Source: Methylophaga sp. (GTDB lineage Bacteria > Pseudomonadota > Gammaproteobacteria > Nitrosococcales > Methylophagaceae). From it: a stretch of DNA of 64,000 nt. Position numbers and translations under genes: made by a program. Under the pieces are notes generated by a model that was given only the letters and a program-made list of their open reading frames with translations, was not told the DNA's origin and made no database searches. The number at the start of each line of letters is the position of its first letter. Positions within the stretch are counted from its first letter, which is position 1. This document shows positions 44,845-55,845 of the stretch, piece after piece. The DNA is taken from the NCBI GenBank assembly GCA_011053005.1, contig DRHW01000016.1:126025-190024 (forward strand), read 5' to 3'.

Positions 44845-44884
44845 AAAACGGGGGGCTGACATTTACACATCAGCCCCCCGTTTT
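44845..44884. terminator. Bidirectional Rho-independent terminator
   Basis: AAAACGGGGGGCTGA...TCAGCCCCCCGTTTT. Confidence 0.92.
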
Positions 44885-44902
44885 ACTTCAAATTATTGAT
44901 AA

Positions 44903-45952
<1,050 letters not shown>

Positions 45953-45967
45953 TTAAGAGGTTGCAGT

Positions 45968-46462
45968 TTATACCTGCAAACTTTTCTCGCCGCGTGCGAT
46001 GCCCGACACGCCAGACCGTACTGTTTCAATAATCTTATGTTCAGCCAAAGCTTCAATAAAAGAATCTATTTTTTGACCTGACCCTGTCAGTTCAATCGTA
46101 AATGTCGTTGGCGTAACATCAATGATATTGCCTCGGAAAATATCAGATAAACGTTTCACATCTTCTCGTTGTGCCATCGTTGCTGCTTTAACTTTTATCA
46201 GCATCATTTCACGTTCGATATGCGGACCTTCAGACAAATCTAATAACTTAACAACATCAATTAACTTATTGAGTTGCTTAGTAATTTGCTCAACTATCCT
46301 GTCCGTTCCTTCCGTCACAATGGTCATGCGTGACAAGGTTGGATCTTCAGTCGGTGCAACCGTTAATGACTCGATATTGTAAGCACGCGCCGAAAATAAA
46401 CCTGCTACGCGTGATAAAGCCCCTGCTTCGTTTTCAATTAGAATTGAAATAATATGACGCAT
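45968..46462 (-). CDS. ilvN: Acetolactate synthase small subunit
   Basis: RHIISILIENEAGALSRVAGLFSARAYNIESLTVAPTEDPTLSRMTI. Confidence 0.97.
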   Translation of the reverse strand: MRHIISILIENEAGALSRVAGLFSARAYNIESLTVAPTEDPTLSRMTIVTEGTDRIVEQITKQLNKLIDVVKLLDLSEGPHIEREMMLIKVKAATMAQREDVKRLSDIFRGNIIDVTPTTFTIELTGSGQKIDSFIEALAEHKIIETVRSGVSGIARGEKSLQV

Positions 46463-48207
46463 TATGACAACTCCCTATGTGGATCTTGTGGCAACTCGCC
46501 GCCGTGTGGCGATAAATGCATTTCGTTATGTGCCATACCCGCTCTAATCATTGGATAAACGTTTTCTGTTTGATCGGTCACGATATCAAAAAAGACTAAA
46601 CGATCTTTCATTGCAAAACCTCGTTCAAGTTCTGCTTTCAAATCCTTAGGATCTTCAATTCGAATCCCGACATGGCCATAGCTTTCTGCCAACTTCACAA
46701 AATCAGGCAATGATTCCATATATGAAGACGAATAGCGGTTTTCATAGAAGAATTCCTGCCATTGGCGGACCATACCTAAATAACGGTTATTCAAAGCAAT
46801 AATTTTAATCGGCAAGCCATATTGCAAACAGGTTGATAGCTCCTGAATACACATTTGAATACTGCCTTCCCCCGTCACACAAGCAACGGTTGCTTCTGGA
46901 TAAGCGAGTTGTACGCCCATCGCGGCAGGTAAACCAAAGCCCATCGTGCCGAGGCCGCCAGAGTTTATCCAACGATTCGGTTTTTCAAAGCCGTAATATT
47001 GAGCGGCCCACATTTGATGCTGGCCTACGTCAGACGTTATATAGGCATCACCACCTGTTATTTCATGGACTAGTTCAATTGCATGCTGAGGTTTTATTTG
47101 ATCGCTACTACGATCAAAATTCATGCAGTTAGTTGCACGCCAGCTATTAATTGTTTTCCACCATTCAGCTAATGCTTTTTTCTTCGGCTCTTTTTTACCG
47201 GTTTGCAACAAATGATTCATCTCTTGCAATACGCCAGCAACGTCACCGACGATCGGAATATCTACGGTAATTGTTTTTGAGATCGAAGAAGGATCAATAT
47301 CAATATGAATGATCTGTGCCTCAGGACAAAATTCAGCAATTTTTCCAGTAACACGATCGTCAAATCGAGCACCAATAGCGATCAATACATCACAACCATG
47401 CATTGCCATATTGGCTTCATAAGTACCGTGCATACCTAACATGCCAAGATTTTGCTTATCACTTGCAGGATAAGCACCTAAACCCATTAATGTTTGAGTA
47501 ATCGGATAACCAAGATGGCGCACAAAAGTACCTAGTTCTTCTGAAGCATTACCTAAAACAACACCACCACCAGAATAAATCATTGGTTTTTTGGCATTTA
47601 ATAATAAATCAACGGCACGTTTAATTTGGCCTGAATGACCTTTAACCGTTGGTTGATATGAACGCATCGTGACTTTATCAGGATAATGATATGGAATTTT
47701 AATCGCAGGATCAGTCATATCTTTAGGCACGTCAATAACAACTGGACCCGGACGACCAGTGGTTGCCACATAAAATGCTTTTTTAATCGTTTCAGCTAAT
47801 TTAGTAACGTCCTTAACCAAAAAATTATGTTTAACACATGGACGAGTAATACCCACCGCATCAACTTCTTGAAACGCATCACTACCAATTACTGCAGACG
47901 GAACTTGGCCCGTAATAACAACCATTGGAATAGAATCCATATATGCTGTAGCAATACCGGTTACCGCATTCGTTGCGCCTGGGCCAGATGTGACTAAAAC
48001 AACACCAGGTTTACCTGTCGCGCGCGCATAACCATCAGCCGCATGAGTTGCAGCTTGTTCGTGGCGTACTAGAATATGTTTTACGTCATCTTGTCGATAA
48101 AGTGCATCATATATATGAAGCACTGAACCACCGGGATAACCAAACAAAAATTCAACACCTTCGTCTTTTAAACTACGAACCAGAATTTCGGCACCGCTTA
48201 ATTCCAC
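46462..48207 (-). CDS. ilvB: Acetolactate synthase large subunit
   Basis: ThDP enzyme motifs (GYPGGSVLHIYDAL, GLGTMGFGLPAAMGVQLA); GTG start at VELSGAEILV preceded by AAAGGGGA RBS. Confidence 0.95.
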   Translation of the reverse strand: MELSGAEILVRSLKDEGVEFLFGYPGGSVLHIYDALYRQDDVKHILVRHEQAATHAADGYARATGKPGVVLVTSGPGATNAVTGIATAYMDSIPMVVITGQVPSAVIGSDAFQEVDAVGITRPCVKHNFLVKDVTKLAETIKKAFYVATTGRPGPVVIDVPKDMTDPAIKIPYHYPDKVTMRSYQPTVKGHSGQIKRAVDLLLNAKKPMIYSGGGVVLGNASEELGTFVRHLGYPITQTLMGLGAYPASDKQNLGMLGMHGTYEANMAMHGCDVLIAIGARFDDRVTGKIAEFCPEAQIIHIDIDPSSISKTITVDIPIVGDVAGVLQEMNHLLQTGKKEPKKKALAEWWKTINSWRATNCMNFDRSSDQIKPQHAIELVHEITGGDAYITSDVGQHQMWAAQYYGFEKPNRWINSGGLGTMGFGLPAAMGVQLAYPEATVACVTGEGSIQMCIQELSTCLQYGLPIKIIALNNRYLGMVRQWQEFFYENRYSSSYMESLPDFVKLAESYGHVGIRIEDPKDLKAELERGFAMKDRLVFFDIVTDQTENVYPMIRAGMAHNEMHLSPHGGELPQDPHRELS

Positions 48208-48381
48208 GTGTTCCCCTTTGAGTCGCCGTAACGATAAATATGAACAAAAAATATAAAACGTGTAAATGTACTTGGAATGCCACTTTCGGTCAAGAAGAAC
48301 CGAGGAAAAAGCCATTTACAAAGCATGGCTTTATAAGTATAAATATCCGCTAATTATATAGCTATGGCATAATTGGCGTCT

Positions 48382-49431
48382 ATGACTAAATCACACACTA
48401 CACAGTTAACTCTCACCCAGCCAGACGATTGGCATCTTCATTTGCGCGATAATGCGGCATTGAAACGCACCGTGCCTGATACAGCACGTTATTTTAATCG
48501 TGCTGTCATCATGCCTAATTTACGGCCCCCCGTTACCACAACTGTATTAGCCATTGAATATCGTGATCGTATTTTAGATGCCTGTCCTACTGACAATAAT
48601 TTCATGCCGTTAATGACGTTGTATCTAACTGACAATACTTCTGAAGAAGAAGTTCAGCGTGCTTATGACAGTGGTATTGTTCATGGTTTTAAACTTTATC
48701 CTGCTGGTGCTACAACTAATTCAGATGCGGGTGTAACCGATTTGAATCTCTGTGCAGCAGCGCTGACGGCTATGCAACGCTTGCAAATACCTCTACTCGT
48801 TCACGGTGAAGTAACCAGTCCTGAAATCGATATTTTTGATCGTGAAAAAGTGTTTATTGATCAGATTTTAAAACCTCTACATCAACAATATCCAACATTA
48901 AAAATCATTCTAGAACACATCACAACCGCTGATGCCGTAGAGTTTGTATTAGCAACGGATGAGCATATTGCGGCAACCATCACACCACATCATTTGTTAT
49001 TAAATCGAAATGATCTGTTAGTGGGTGGTATACATCCGCATAATTATTGTCTGCCTGTATTAAAACGTAATACCCATCAACAAGCGCTAATTAAAGCGGC
49101 AACCAGTGCTAATCCTAAATTTTTCCTTGGTACCGATAGCGCGCCCCATGCCCAAAATTTAAAAGAAAGTGCCTGTGGATGTGCAGGTATTTACAGTAGT
49201 CATGCTGCAATTGAGTTGTATGCTGAAGCGTTTGAAGCGGCTAATGCACTCGATAAATTAGAAGGCTTTGCTAGTCATTTTGGTGCCGATTTTTACGGTT
49301 TACCAAGAAATACCGGCAAAATTACACTGATAAAAGAATCATGGCGTGTACCCAATTTTTTAAGCTTTGCAGATGAAACATTAATCCCGATGCGTGCAGG
49401 CGAACATATACGCTGGAAAGTTAAAGGCTAA
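48382..49431 (+). CDS. pyrC: Dihydroorotase (type I PyrC)
   Basis: [47 protein letters not shown]. Confidence 0.96.
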   Translation: MTKSHTTQLTLTQPDDWHLHLRDNAALKRTVPDTARYFNRAVIMPNLRPPVTTTVLAIEYRDRILDACPTDNNFMPLMTLYLTDNTSEEEVQRAYDSGIVHGFKLYPAGATTNSDAGVTDLNLCAAALTAMQRLQIPLLVHGEVTSPEIDIFDREKVFIDQILKPLHQQYPTLKIILEHITTADAVEFVLATDEHIAATITPHHLLLNRNDLLVGGIHPHNYCLPVLKRNTHQQALIKAATSANPKFFLGTDSAPHAQNLKESACGCAGIYSSHAAIELYAEAFEAANALDKLEGFASHFGADFYGLPRNTGKITLIKESWRVPNFLSFADETLIPMRAGEHIRWKVKG

Positions 49432-49449
49432 TCTCTTTAGTCATCAACA

Positions 49450-49767
49450 TTAATCACCGATTAAGATTAATTTTCCCGTTTTAGGATCACGAAACACCTG
49501 ACCCACTGCTTCAAAGCCATCAGCTCCACCTTGGCGACCAAGTGGTGATTCAGGTATTTCTTTTCCTGTTTCAACAATTTCTTTTTCTGAATAAGCTGAT
49601 TGATTAGAAGATTGTTGAAAATGGTCTTGCAATTGATCACTCATCGCAATCAACGCCGCTATTAATCCACATGCAAATACTAACATCAGATCAAGAAAAT
49701 TAGCCATTGGCCCTAATGGCTCTTCGCTTTCAGCGCTGAATCTATTCTTTTGCCATGATCTTGCCAT
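49450..49767 (-). CDS. DUF2149 family single-TM protein, putative ExbD/TolR-like partner
   Basis: TM segment NFLDLMLVFACGLIAALIA; C-terminal VGQVFRDPKTGKLILI; last gene of the cobN-like operon. Confidence 0.8.
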   Translation of the reverse strand: MARSWQKNRFSAESEEPLGPMANFLDLMLVFACGLIAALIAMSDQLQDHFQQSSNQSAYSEKEIVETGKEIPESPLGRQGGADGFEAVGQVFRDPKTGKLILIGD

Positions 49768-49768
49768 C

Positions 49769-50230
49769 TTAGTTCCCTACACCTAATTCTAATTTCTGTT
49801 CCATTGTTGTTAATGCCGTGTCATACCAACGACGCCGAATGCGACCTAAAACGAAACCTGTAATCCCGACTAACAAACCTAAAACCGTGGTATCAAAAGC
49901 AACACTCATTGCCGTTGTTAAGATATCTAACTCACCAGAACCTAAAGCTGAGAGACCTGGGCCTAAAGGTATTAATGTGCCCATTAATCCTAACATCGGG
50001 GCAATTCTAGCTAAAAAATCACTACGTTCAATACGACGTGTAGCCATCTTTTCTAAACCTGCAATATCGCCACTTTTAATCCATAACGGCAAGGCCCTAA
50101 AGCGTTCAGATAATGCTATACCGACATCTAACAATGCAACCGCCGATAAGAATAATAATAGATAAATCACTGGTTCCAATAAATAGCCAACAAAACCATG
50201 CATGATCCCAATCGAAGCTGAACTTAACAT
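49769..50230 (-). CDS. MotA/TolQ/ExbB proton-channel family protein
   Basis: 153 aa; ARIAPMLGLMGTLIPLGPGLSALGSGELDILTTAMSVAFDTTVLGLLVG matches the ExbB/TolQ core. Confidence 0.9.
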   Translation of the reverse strand: MLSSASIGIMHGFVGYLLEPVIYLLLFLSAVALLDVGIALSERFRALPLWIKSGDIAGLEKMATRRIERSDFLARIAPMLGLMGTLIPLGPGLSALGSGELDILTTAMSVAFDTTVLGLLVGITGFVLGRIRRRWYDTALTTMEQKLELGVGN

Positions 50231-50233
50231 AAA

Positions 50234-53200
50234 TTAATTATTTCCTTGTTGTCGGTGTTTTTTCGGCATAAAGAAACCACGTAAACCACCCATAACGAGC
50301 AACAAAATAGCTGAAAACAATAAGATTAAATCTAGGTTAGAATCGTCATTTTTAGTCTCTTGCTTAGTTTTATCTTGTTCAGATTGATCTTGCTGTTGTT
50401 GAGTTTCAGGCTTTTCTTGTTGATCTTCTAGATTAACTTCAACAATAGTTGAAGGTAAAGTCACTGCTTCTGACGTATTTTTTGTCGACTCCACTAATGC
50501 CATTAATTTCTGATATGACGCTTGTTCAACATACGGCGCTAACCAAGGGTAAATAGGATTATCAGGATTAGTATGGCCACTGCCAGGTAAACCATGTTCA
50601 AGTACCAATGCAGTAAAGGCATCGGCGAGTTGCTTAATGTCTTTATCATCAGCATCCCAAAAATCTTTTTCTGCCGCAACTAACATCACTGCCAACATAT
50701 TAGTTTTGACATGAACATTCTGACCTTGTTGTAAAAAGTCATCTAAACCTAGTTCTAATTTATCATCAATATAAACGGCTTTGACTTCATCCCATACCCA
50801 GCTTTTTACCACACCAGGATTCGTTACTTGCCAGCCCCAAAGATATTCTAAAAACTCGCTGCCCATCGTTCTGGCACCGGCATAGCCTTCATTCATTAAA
50901 GGTTTAAGCCATTGCGGATTAAGATAACGGCCACGTAATTCTGATAATAAAGCGGTCTCTAATGGATCAATCTTCATATTATTACTGTCGGCATACGATA
51001 AGATAAAATTATTGGGTACCACGCCATTTTGCACTGTTTCAACCGCCAAACTTAACCCGCCCATGTAATCAAACGAATCATTATTATCCAGCAGGCCATA
51101 TAAATTACTGGCACGACCTAGATACGTATTATCAACCGTTGCTAATCGTTGTTTGAATAGGTTTTGATTCGGTTCGCCTTGTATATCATTGCCATAGGCA
51201 TGACCCATTCGATTAATATAAGTCTCGGCTATTTGGCTTCTATCTTGCCAAGCACCAGAACGTTCAACTAAACGATTCACACCCGCACCATAGGTGCCCG
51301 GCGTGGTGCCAAAAATACGATAACTTGCTTCACGACCTGCTTGCTCATCACCCATGCCGGCATTCAATGCCGCACTAGCATCTTTAACCCAACGTGCTGC
51401 AACACGATTGACCTCTAATGATTCATTGCCAGGATCAGTCATGCCATCTAATGGTGTTAGGGCACTATTCAAAGCATGTGTTAAAGCGGGGTAATCTTTG
51501 CGAATTAAATCAGATGATCCATCTAATGCTAATAATACGGCGCGTTCCAACCATATTAATTGGGCACCATATAAGTCACGAAATAAGCCTGATGTTGTAA
51601 ATAAAGTATCGTGCCTGACACGAAGAACAGGATTACCGTCAACATCTTTATCAGGTGTTTTACTGACATCAAAGCGTTCTAAACCTTTGAATATTCCACG
51701 ACTATTCCATGTCGGTTTGACGCCTAACATATCAAAACCAAAGCCAATCATCGCGCCTTCATCACGTACAACATCTGATGCCCACAATACGATTGCATCT
51801 GATCCTTTTAGATCTTCATTGCTTGGTTTCGATGATAAAGGGTTAGGTTCTGATTTTTTACTAGTATCTAAATTCGTTTGAATACGTGCTTTAGTAGCTA
51901 GTTCAACACCCACGTTATAACCCAAACGTGATGGAATTAAACTGCCATCCATTGCATAAAAATTTCGACCTGTTGGCAAAACTTCTGGTGTACGAATAGG
52001 ATCATTCCCTTTACCCACATTGACATACTGACCATTAAGCGCACCCAATAAAGCATCCATTTCTGCTTTCGGTGATTTTGCTAATAAATCATACCAACTT
52101 TTATCTAATGTTTGATTTTGACTCATTGATGTCACCATCGTTTCGATAGCATCCGTCGACCAATCACGACCAAATACATGTAAACCTAATGGCATAAAGT
52201 CTTCTTGTAATTTAGTTAAATAATGACCTACCTCATGCACTAATAACTCGTCATCAACTTGATCAAACTCGGTGATACCTCGTACGGCCAATTCGCTTGC
52301 CATACTAGTTTGTAGTTCATCTCGAAGATTAAGCTCATCGACCAGTTTTTTAATTTCATCAATCGCACGATGACGTATCGCTTTGGCATCAACAGGCGCT
52401 GATTCAAAACTTTCAACCACTTGGCGTAGCGATAATAAATCATCATAAAGCGCCGTACTTTCAAGCGGCGGTGTTAAGTGATCAATCATTACCGCTAAAC
52501 CACGGCGTTTAGCTTGAATGCCTTCGCCAACACCATCCACAATATAAGGGTAAATACTCGGTAAATCGCCTAATATTAAAGATGGATAATCTTCATCACT
52601 CATCCCTACTCGATGACGTGGTAAAAATTCATAAGTTGAATGACGGCCTAAATGAATGAGCGCATCGGCTTTAAAGTCTTTTTGTAACCATTGATAAAAA
52701 GCCACATATTGATGTGGCGGTGGGAATGATAAATTGGCATGTAATAACTCTTCGTTTATTTCCCAACCACGCGGCGGTTGTGGACCGATAAATACATTTC
52801 CAAATTGAATCCCAGGTAAAACCAAGTTGTCATCATGCACCATCACATAACCTGGCGCTGGCCCCCAACCACGAATACCTTCTACGCCTTGATTTGCAAT
52901 AGCATCAACCAACACTTTCGCTTTGTCCCAATCTACTTGCCTCGGATCGGCATACATCGCTTCTAATTGTTCAAGTAAATTCAAAGCACGATTACGGGCA
53001 GGATGATCAACGCCATCTAGAGCATGATGCAAGTCTTTAATCACCCTTTCCATTAAATGTTGGCCAATGGTTTTATCTTCTAAATTAACGGCACGTTGCA
53101 ACATAATATGTAGATAACCCAGCGGCCCGTTGACCATTTCTTGTTGAACACCTTCAGGAAAATCAGCAAACCATTTTAAATATTCAGCCTTACTGACTAA

Positions 53201-54631
53201 CTGAACCTTCGATGACATTTCTTTTAAGGCTAGACCATCTTCAGGTAAATTAACGCCCTTTTCTTGCAGCATATCGAGTAATTTTTCAGATGAACTCGGT
53301 AGCTCGCCAGTTTGATAACCCGCCGCTTTTAATGCATTCAACATATCGAATAATGATTCGGGCACATTCAAATTATCAGCGCCGATATTGTGTCTACCCG
53401 GAGGATGGTTGTAATAAATAATGGCGACTTTTTTATCTTTATTTTGTTTTTGCTGTAATGCCAACCAACGATTAGCACGCTGTGCCATTAACTTAACTTG
53501 TTTTTCAATCGGTAACGTCAGTGATATTTCAGCACCCGTTAATTCATCTATGGTTGATTTACTCATTGCAGCCACAACTACCGGCTGGCTAATGCCTTGT
53601 AACTCAGGCATCGCAACAAGGTAATGCACTGAATTCCAGCCTAAACCTTCTTCCGATAATAACCATTCATCTTCCGTATTATCAGCAAGTCGAATGCCTT
53701 TCAGCACAGGCACACTTAATTCAGATAAATATTGATTAACCTGTTCTCGTCCTTCACCCGCACCGACAACAAAGTTTTGTAAAGATATGATTAAACTGAT
53801 TTTTTTCTTATTTTCAGCCAGCAGTTTTACTGCATCGACGCTTGCTTCACCCCAACCAGCTAACACCGTCATACAACCTATATCCGCTGATTCAATTCCC
53901 ACGCACAACGAATCTAATAATGCTTTTTCAGCATGACGATCACCGGTTTCGTAATCTAATAAGACGACCCATGATTTTTTCTGTGAAAAATCAAACTGTG
54001 ACAATGGCTCGACATGATCTAAATAATAAGCACGTAGTGGGGTGACTAACTTAGGTACACGAGTTGATTGAGTATCAGTTAATAGATGACTGAGTTGTTC
54101 GAATAAACCACGCATATTACTACTGTCGCGACCAAGCCAAAATAAACGGGTTAACAACCAGTCATTGTGTTGAGGAAACTTGGCGATGTGTTGATTAAGC
54201 CAAATTTCAGGTGTTAATAGTGGATCAGGATTTGCCATCAAACCATCAATATCAGCATTCGCCAATAATGATTTGCCATGTAATGTAGAGGCGGCGACTA
54301 AACGTCGGTCACTATGTACAGCAATAAAATTATCTTTCTGATGTTGCGATAAAGCATTATTTAATAACTCTGCACTACTTCCAAACACACCGCCTGTAAA
54401 AACGATATCAGCTGATTTTAACAAGCTATTTTGTTGCTCTAGGGGTAATGATGACCACTGCGTCGTAGTGCGAATAGTGATCTGGTCAGATGGCTTATCT
54501 TTTAAATAATCATGAGCGCCTGACACCACTTCTGACACATTGCGTTGAGACACAATCGCCAATATGGTGTCAGCGTAAACAGGAGTGGCAAACACCGATA
54601 AAAGAAGTATTGAGAAAATAGTTTTGATCAC
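50234..54631 (-). CDS. CobN-like cobaltochelatase/Mg-chelatase H-subunit family protein with signal peptide and C-terminal TM anchor
   Basis: 1465 aa, GTG start; IYYNHPPGRHNIGADNLNVPESL, GPQPPRGWEINEELLH, ADALIHLGRHSTYEFLP, QAKRRGLAVMIDHLTPPLEST; N-terminal MIKTIFSILLLSVFATPVYA; C-terminal LDLILLFSAILLLVMGGLRGFFMPKKHRQ. Confidence 0.92.
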   Translation of the reverse strand: MIKTIFSILLLSVFATPVYADTILAIVSQRNVSEVVSGAHDYLKDKPSDQITIRTTTQWSSLPLEQQNSLLKSADIVFTGGVFGSSAELLNNALSQHQKDNFIAVHSDRRLVAASTLHGKSLLANADIDGLMANPDPLLTPEIWLNQHIAKFPQHNDWLLTRLFWLGRDSSNMRGLFEQLSHLLTDTQSTRVPKLVTPLRAYYLDHVEPLSQFDFSQKKSWVVLLDYETGDRHAEKALLDSLCVGIESADIGCMTVLAGWGEASVDAVKLLAENKKKISLIISLQNFVVGAGEGREQVNQYLSELSVPVLKGIRLADNTEDEWLLSEEGLGWNSVHYLVAMPELQGISQPVVVAAMSKSTIDELTGAEISLTLPIEKQVKLMAQRANRWLALQQKQNKDKKVAIIYYNHPPGRHNIGADNLNVPESLFDMLNALKAAGYQTGELPSSSEKLLDMLQEKGVNLPEDGLALKEMSSKVQLVSKAEYLKWFADFPEGVQQEMVNGPLGYLHIMLQRAVNLEDKTIGQHLMERVIKDLHHALDGVDHPARNRALNLLEQLEAMYADPRQVDWDKAKVLVDAIANQGVEGIRGWGPAPGYVMVHDDNLVLPGIQFGNVFIGPQPPRGWEINEELLHANLSFPPPHQYVAFYQWLQKDFKADALIHLGRHSTYEFLPRHRVGMSDEDYPSLILGDLPSIYPYIVDGVGEGIQAKRRGLAVMIDHLTPPLESTALYDDLLSLRQVVESFESAPVDAKAIRHRAIDEIKKLVDELNLRDELQTSMASELAVRGITEFDQVDDELLVHEVGHYLTKLQEDFMPLGLHVFGRDWSTDAIETMVTSMSQNQTLDKSWYDLLAKSPKAEMDALLGALNGQYVNVGKGNDPIRTPEVLPTGRNFYAMDGSLIPSRLGYNVGVELATKARIQTNLDTSKKSEPNPLSSKPSNEDLKGSDAIVLWASDVVRDEGAMIGFGFDMLGVKPTWNSRGIFKGLERFDVSKTPDKDVDGNPVLRVRHDTLFTTSGLFRDLYGAQLIWLERAVLLALDGSSDLIRKDYPALTHALNSALTPLDGMTDPGNESLEVNRVAARWVKDASAALNAGMGDEQAGREASYRIFGTTPGTYGAGVNRLVERSGAWQDRSQIAETYINRMGHAYGNDIQGEPNQNLFKQRLATVDNTYLGRASNLYGLLDNNDSFDYMGGLSLAVETVQNGVVPNNFILSYADSNNMKIDPLETALLSELRGRYLNPQWLKPLMNEGYAGARTMGSEFLEYLWGWQVTNPGVVKSWVWDEVKAVYIDDKLELGLDDFLQQGQNVHVKTNMLAVMLVAAEKDFWDADDKDIKQLADAFTALVLEHGLPGSGHTNPDNPIYPWLAPYVEQASYQKLMALVESTKNTSEAVTLPSTIVEVNLEDQQEKPETQQQQDQSEQDKTKQETKNDDSNLDLILLFSAILLLVMGGLRGFFMPKKHRQQGNN

Positions 54632-54780
54632 GTCGTATCCAGTAAATAATGAGCATACTGAACGACCATGGGATAGCGAAACGACACGACAATTGCTTTA
54701 TGAAACGCAAGATTATGCATCATTTAAAAGCGGAAATCCGCCCCGACTGCACCCCCCGGCCATCAGAAATAATGTCAAAA

Positions 54781-54962
54781 TGGCAGGTCTACTGGCTCAC
54801 GTTTCATAGTTTGTCACCACCTTCCCAAAGCTTACGATCAAGCTTCAGTGGTGTTATCAGTAAAAACTGAGGTGACGCACTCCACGTATACAGTTGCGGG
54901 GACAGCTTCGCTTGCAAAATTAGTTTGCACAAATTCCCTATTATCTCAATCAAGAGACCATT
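54781..54962 (-). promoter_or_regulatory. Cobalamin (B12) riboswitch upstream of the cobN-like operon
   Basis: Minus strand: AATGGT...GGGAATTTGTGCAAACTAATTTTGCAAGCGAAGCTGTCCCCGCAACTGTATACG...CACCACTGAAG...GGGAAGGTGGTGACAAACTATGAAACGTGAGCCAGTAGACCTGCCA, matching B12-element conserved blocks. Confidence 0.92.
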
Positions 54963-55054
54963 AAAACGAGCTAAAGTATACGTCAAACAAGGTGTTTCGT
55001 AGTAGAAATTAATCAGTAAGAGCTAATGTAAATTGAAAAGTTAAATTTAAACCA

Positions 55055-55096
55055 TAAAAAAATCCCCATTGTTTGAGGAACAATGGGGATTTTTTG
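55055..55096. terminator. Rho-independent terminator downstream of purC
   Basis: AAAAAAATCCCCATTGTTTGAGGAACAATGGGGATTTTTT. Confidence 0.92.
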
Positions 55097-55121
55097 TAGC
55101 AAACTAAGACGTTAAGGGCGT

Positions 55122-55835
55122 CTAAAGTTTGACACCAATTCGTCTAGCGACCTCTTCATAGGCTTCAATCACGCCACCAAGACCTTGGCGGAAACGATCT
55201 TTATCTAATTTTTCGCGTGTTTCAGCATCCCATAAACGACAACCATCAGGACTGAATTCATCACCCAGAATAACTTCGCCTTTAAACAAACCAAATTCAA
55301 GTTTGTAATCGACTAAAATCAACCCTGCATCAGCAAATAATGACTTCAATTCAGCATTAACTTTAAACGTTAACGCTTTCATTTTACTTACAGAATCAGC
55401 AGAAGCCCAACCAAATGTTTCAATGTGAAATTCATTAACCATAGGATCGTGTAAAGCATCATTTTTTAGGAAAAATTCGAAGATTGGTGGATTTAATTCC
55501 ATGCCATCTTCGACGCCTAAACGACGAACTAAACTACCAGAAGCAACATTTCTAACCACACATTCAACCGGAATCATTTTCATGTTTTTAACTAATGATT
55601 CAGTGTCATTTAATAATTTTTCAAAATGCGTTGGAATACCGGCATTGGCTAGATATTCCATAATGAAGGCATTAAATTTATTATTCACTTCACCTTTACG
55701 GCTTAGCTGTTCAATACGTTCACCATCAAAAGCAGATGTATCATCACGAAAACTTAAAATGACAAAATCTTCATTATCCGTTGAAAAGACGCTTTTTGCT
55801 TTGCCTGCGTATAATAATTCTTGTTTTTTTTCCAT
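55122..55835 (-). CDS. purC: Phosphoribosylaminoimidazole-succinocarboxamide synthase
   Basis: [39 protein letters not shown]; start trimmed to [11 protein letters not shown]. Confidence 0.96.
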   Translation of the reverse strand: MEKKQELLYAGKAKSVFSTDNEDFVILSFRDDTSAFDGERIEQLSRKGEVNNKFNAFIMEYLANAGIPTHFEKLLNDTESLVKNMKMIPVECVVRNVASGSLVRRLGVEDGMELNPPIFEFFLKNDALHDPMVNEFHIETFGWASADSVSKMKALTFKVNAELKSLFADAGLILVDYKLEFGLFKGEVILGDEFSPDGCRLWDAETREKLDKDRFRQGLGGVIEAYEEVARRIGVKL

Positions 55836-55845
55836 AATTAAATCT

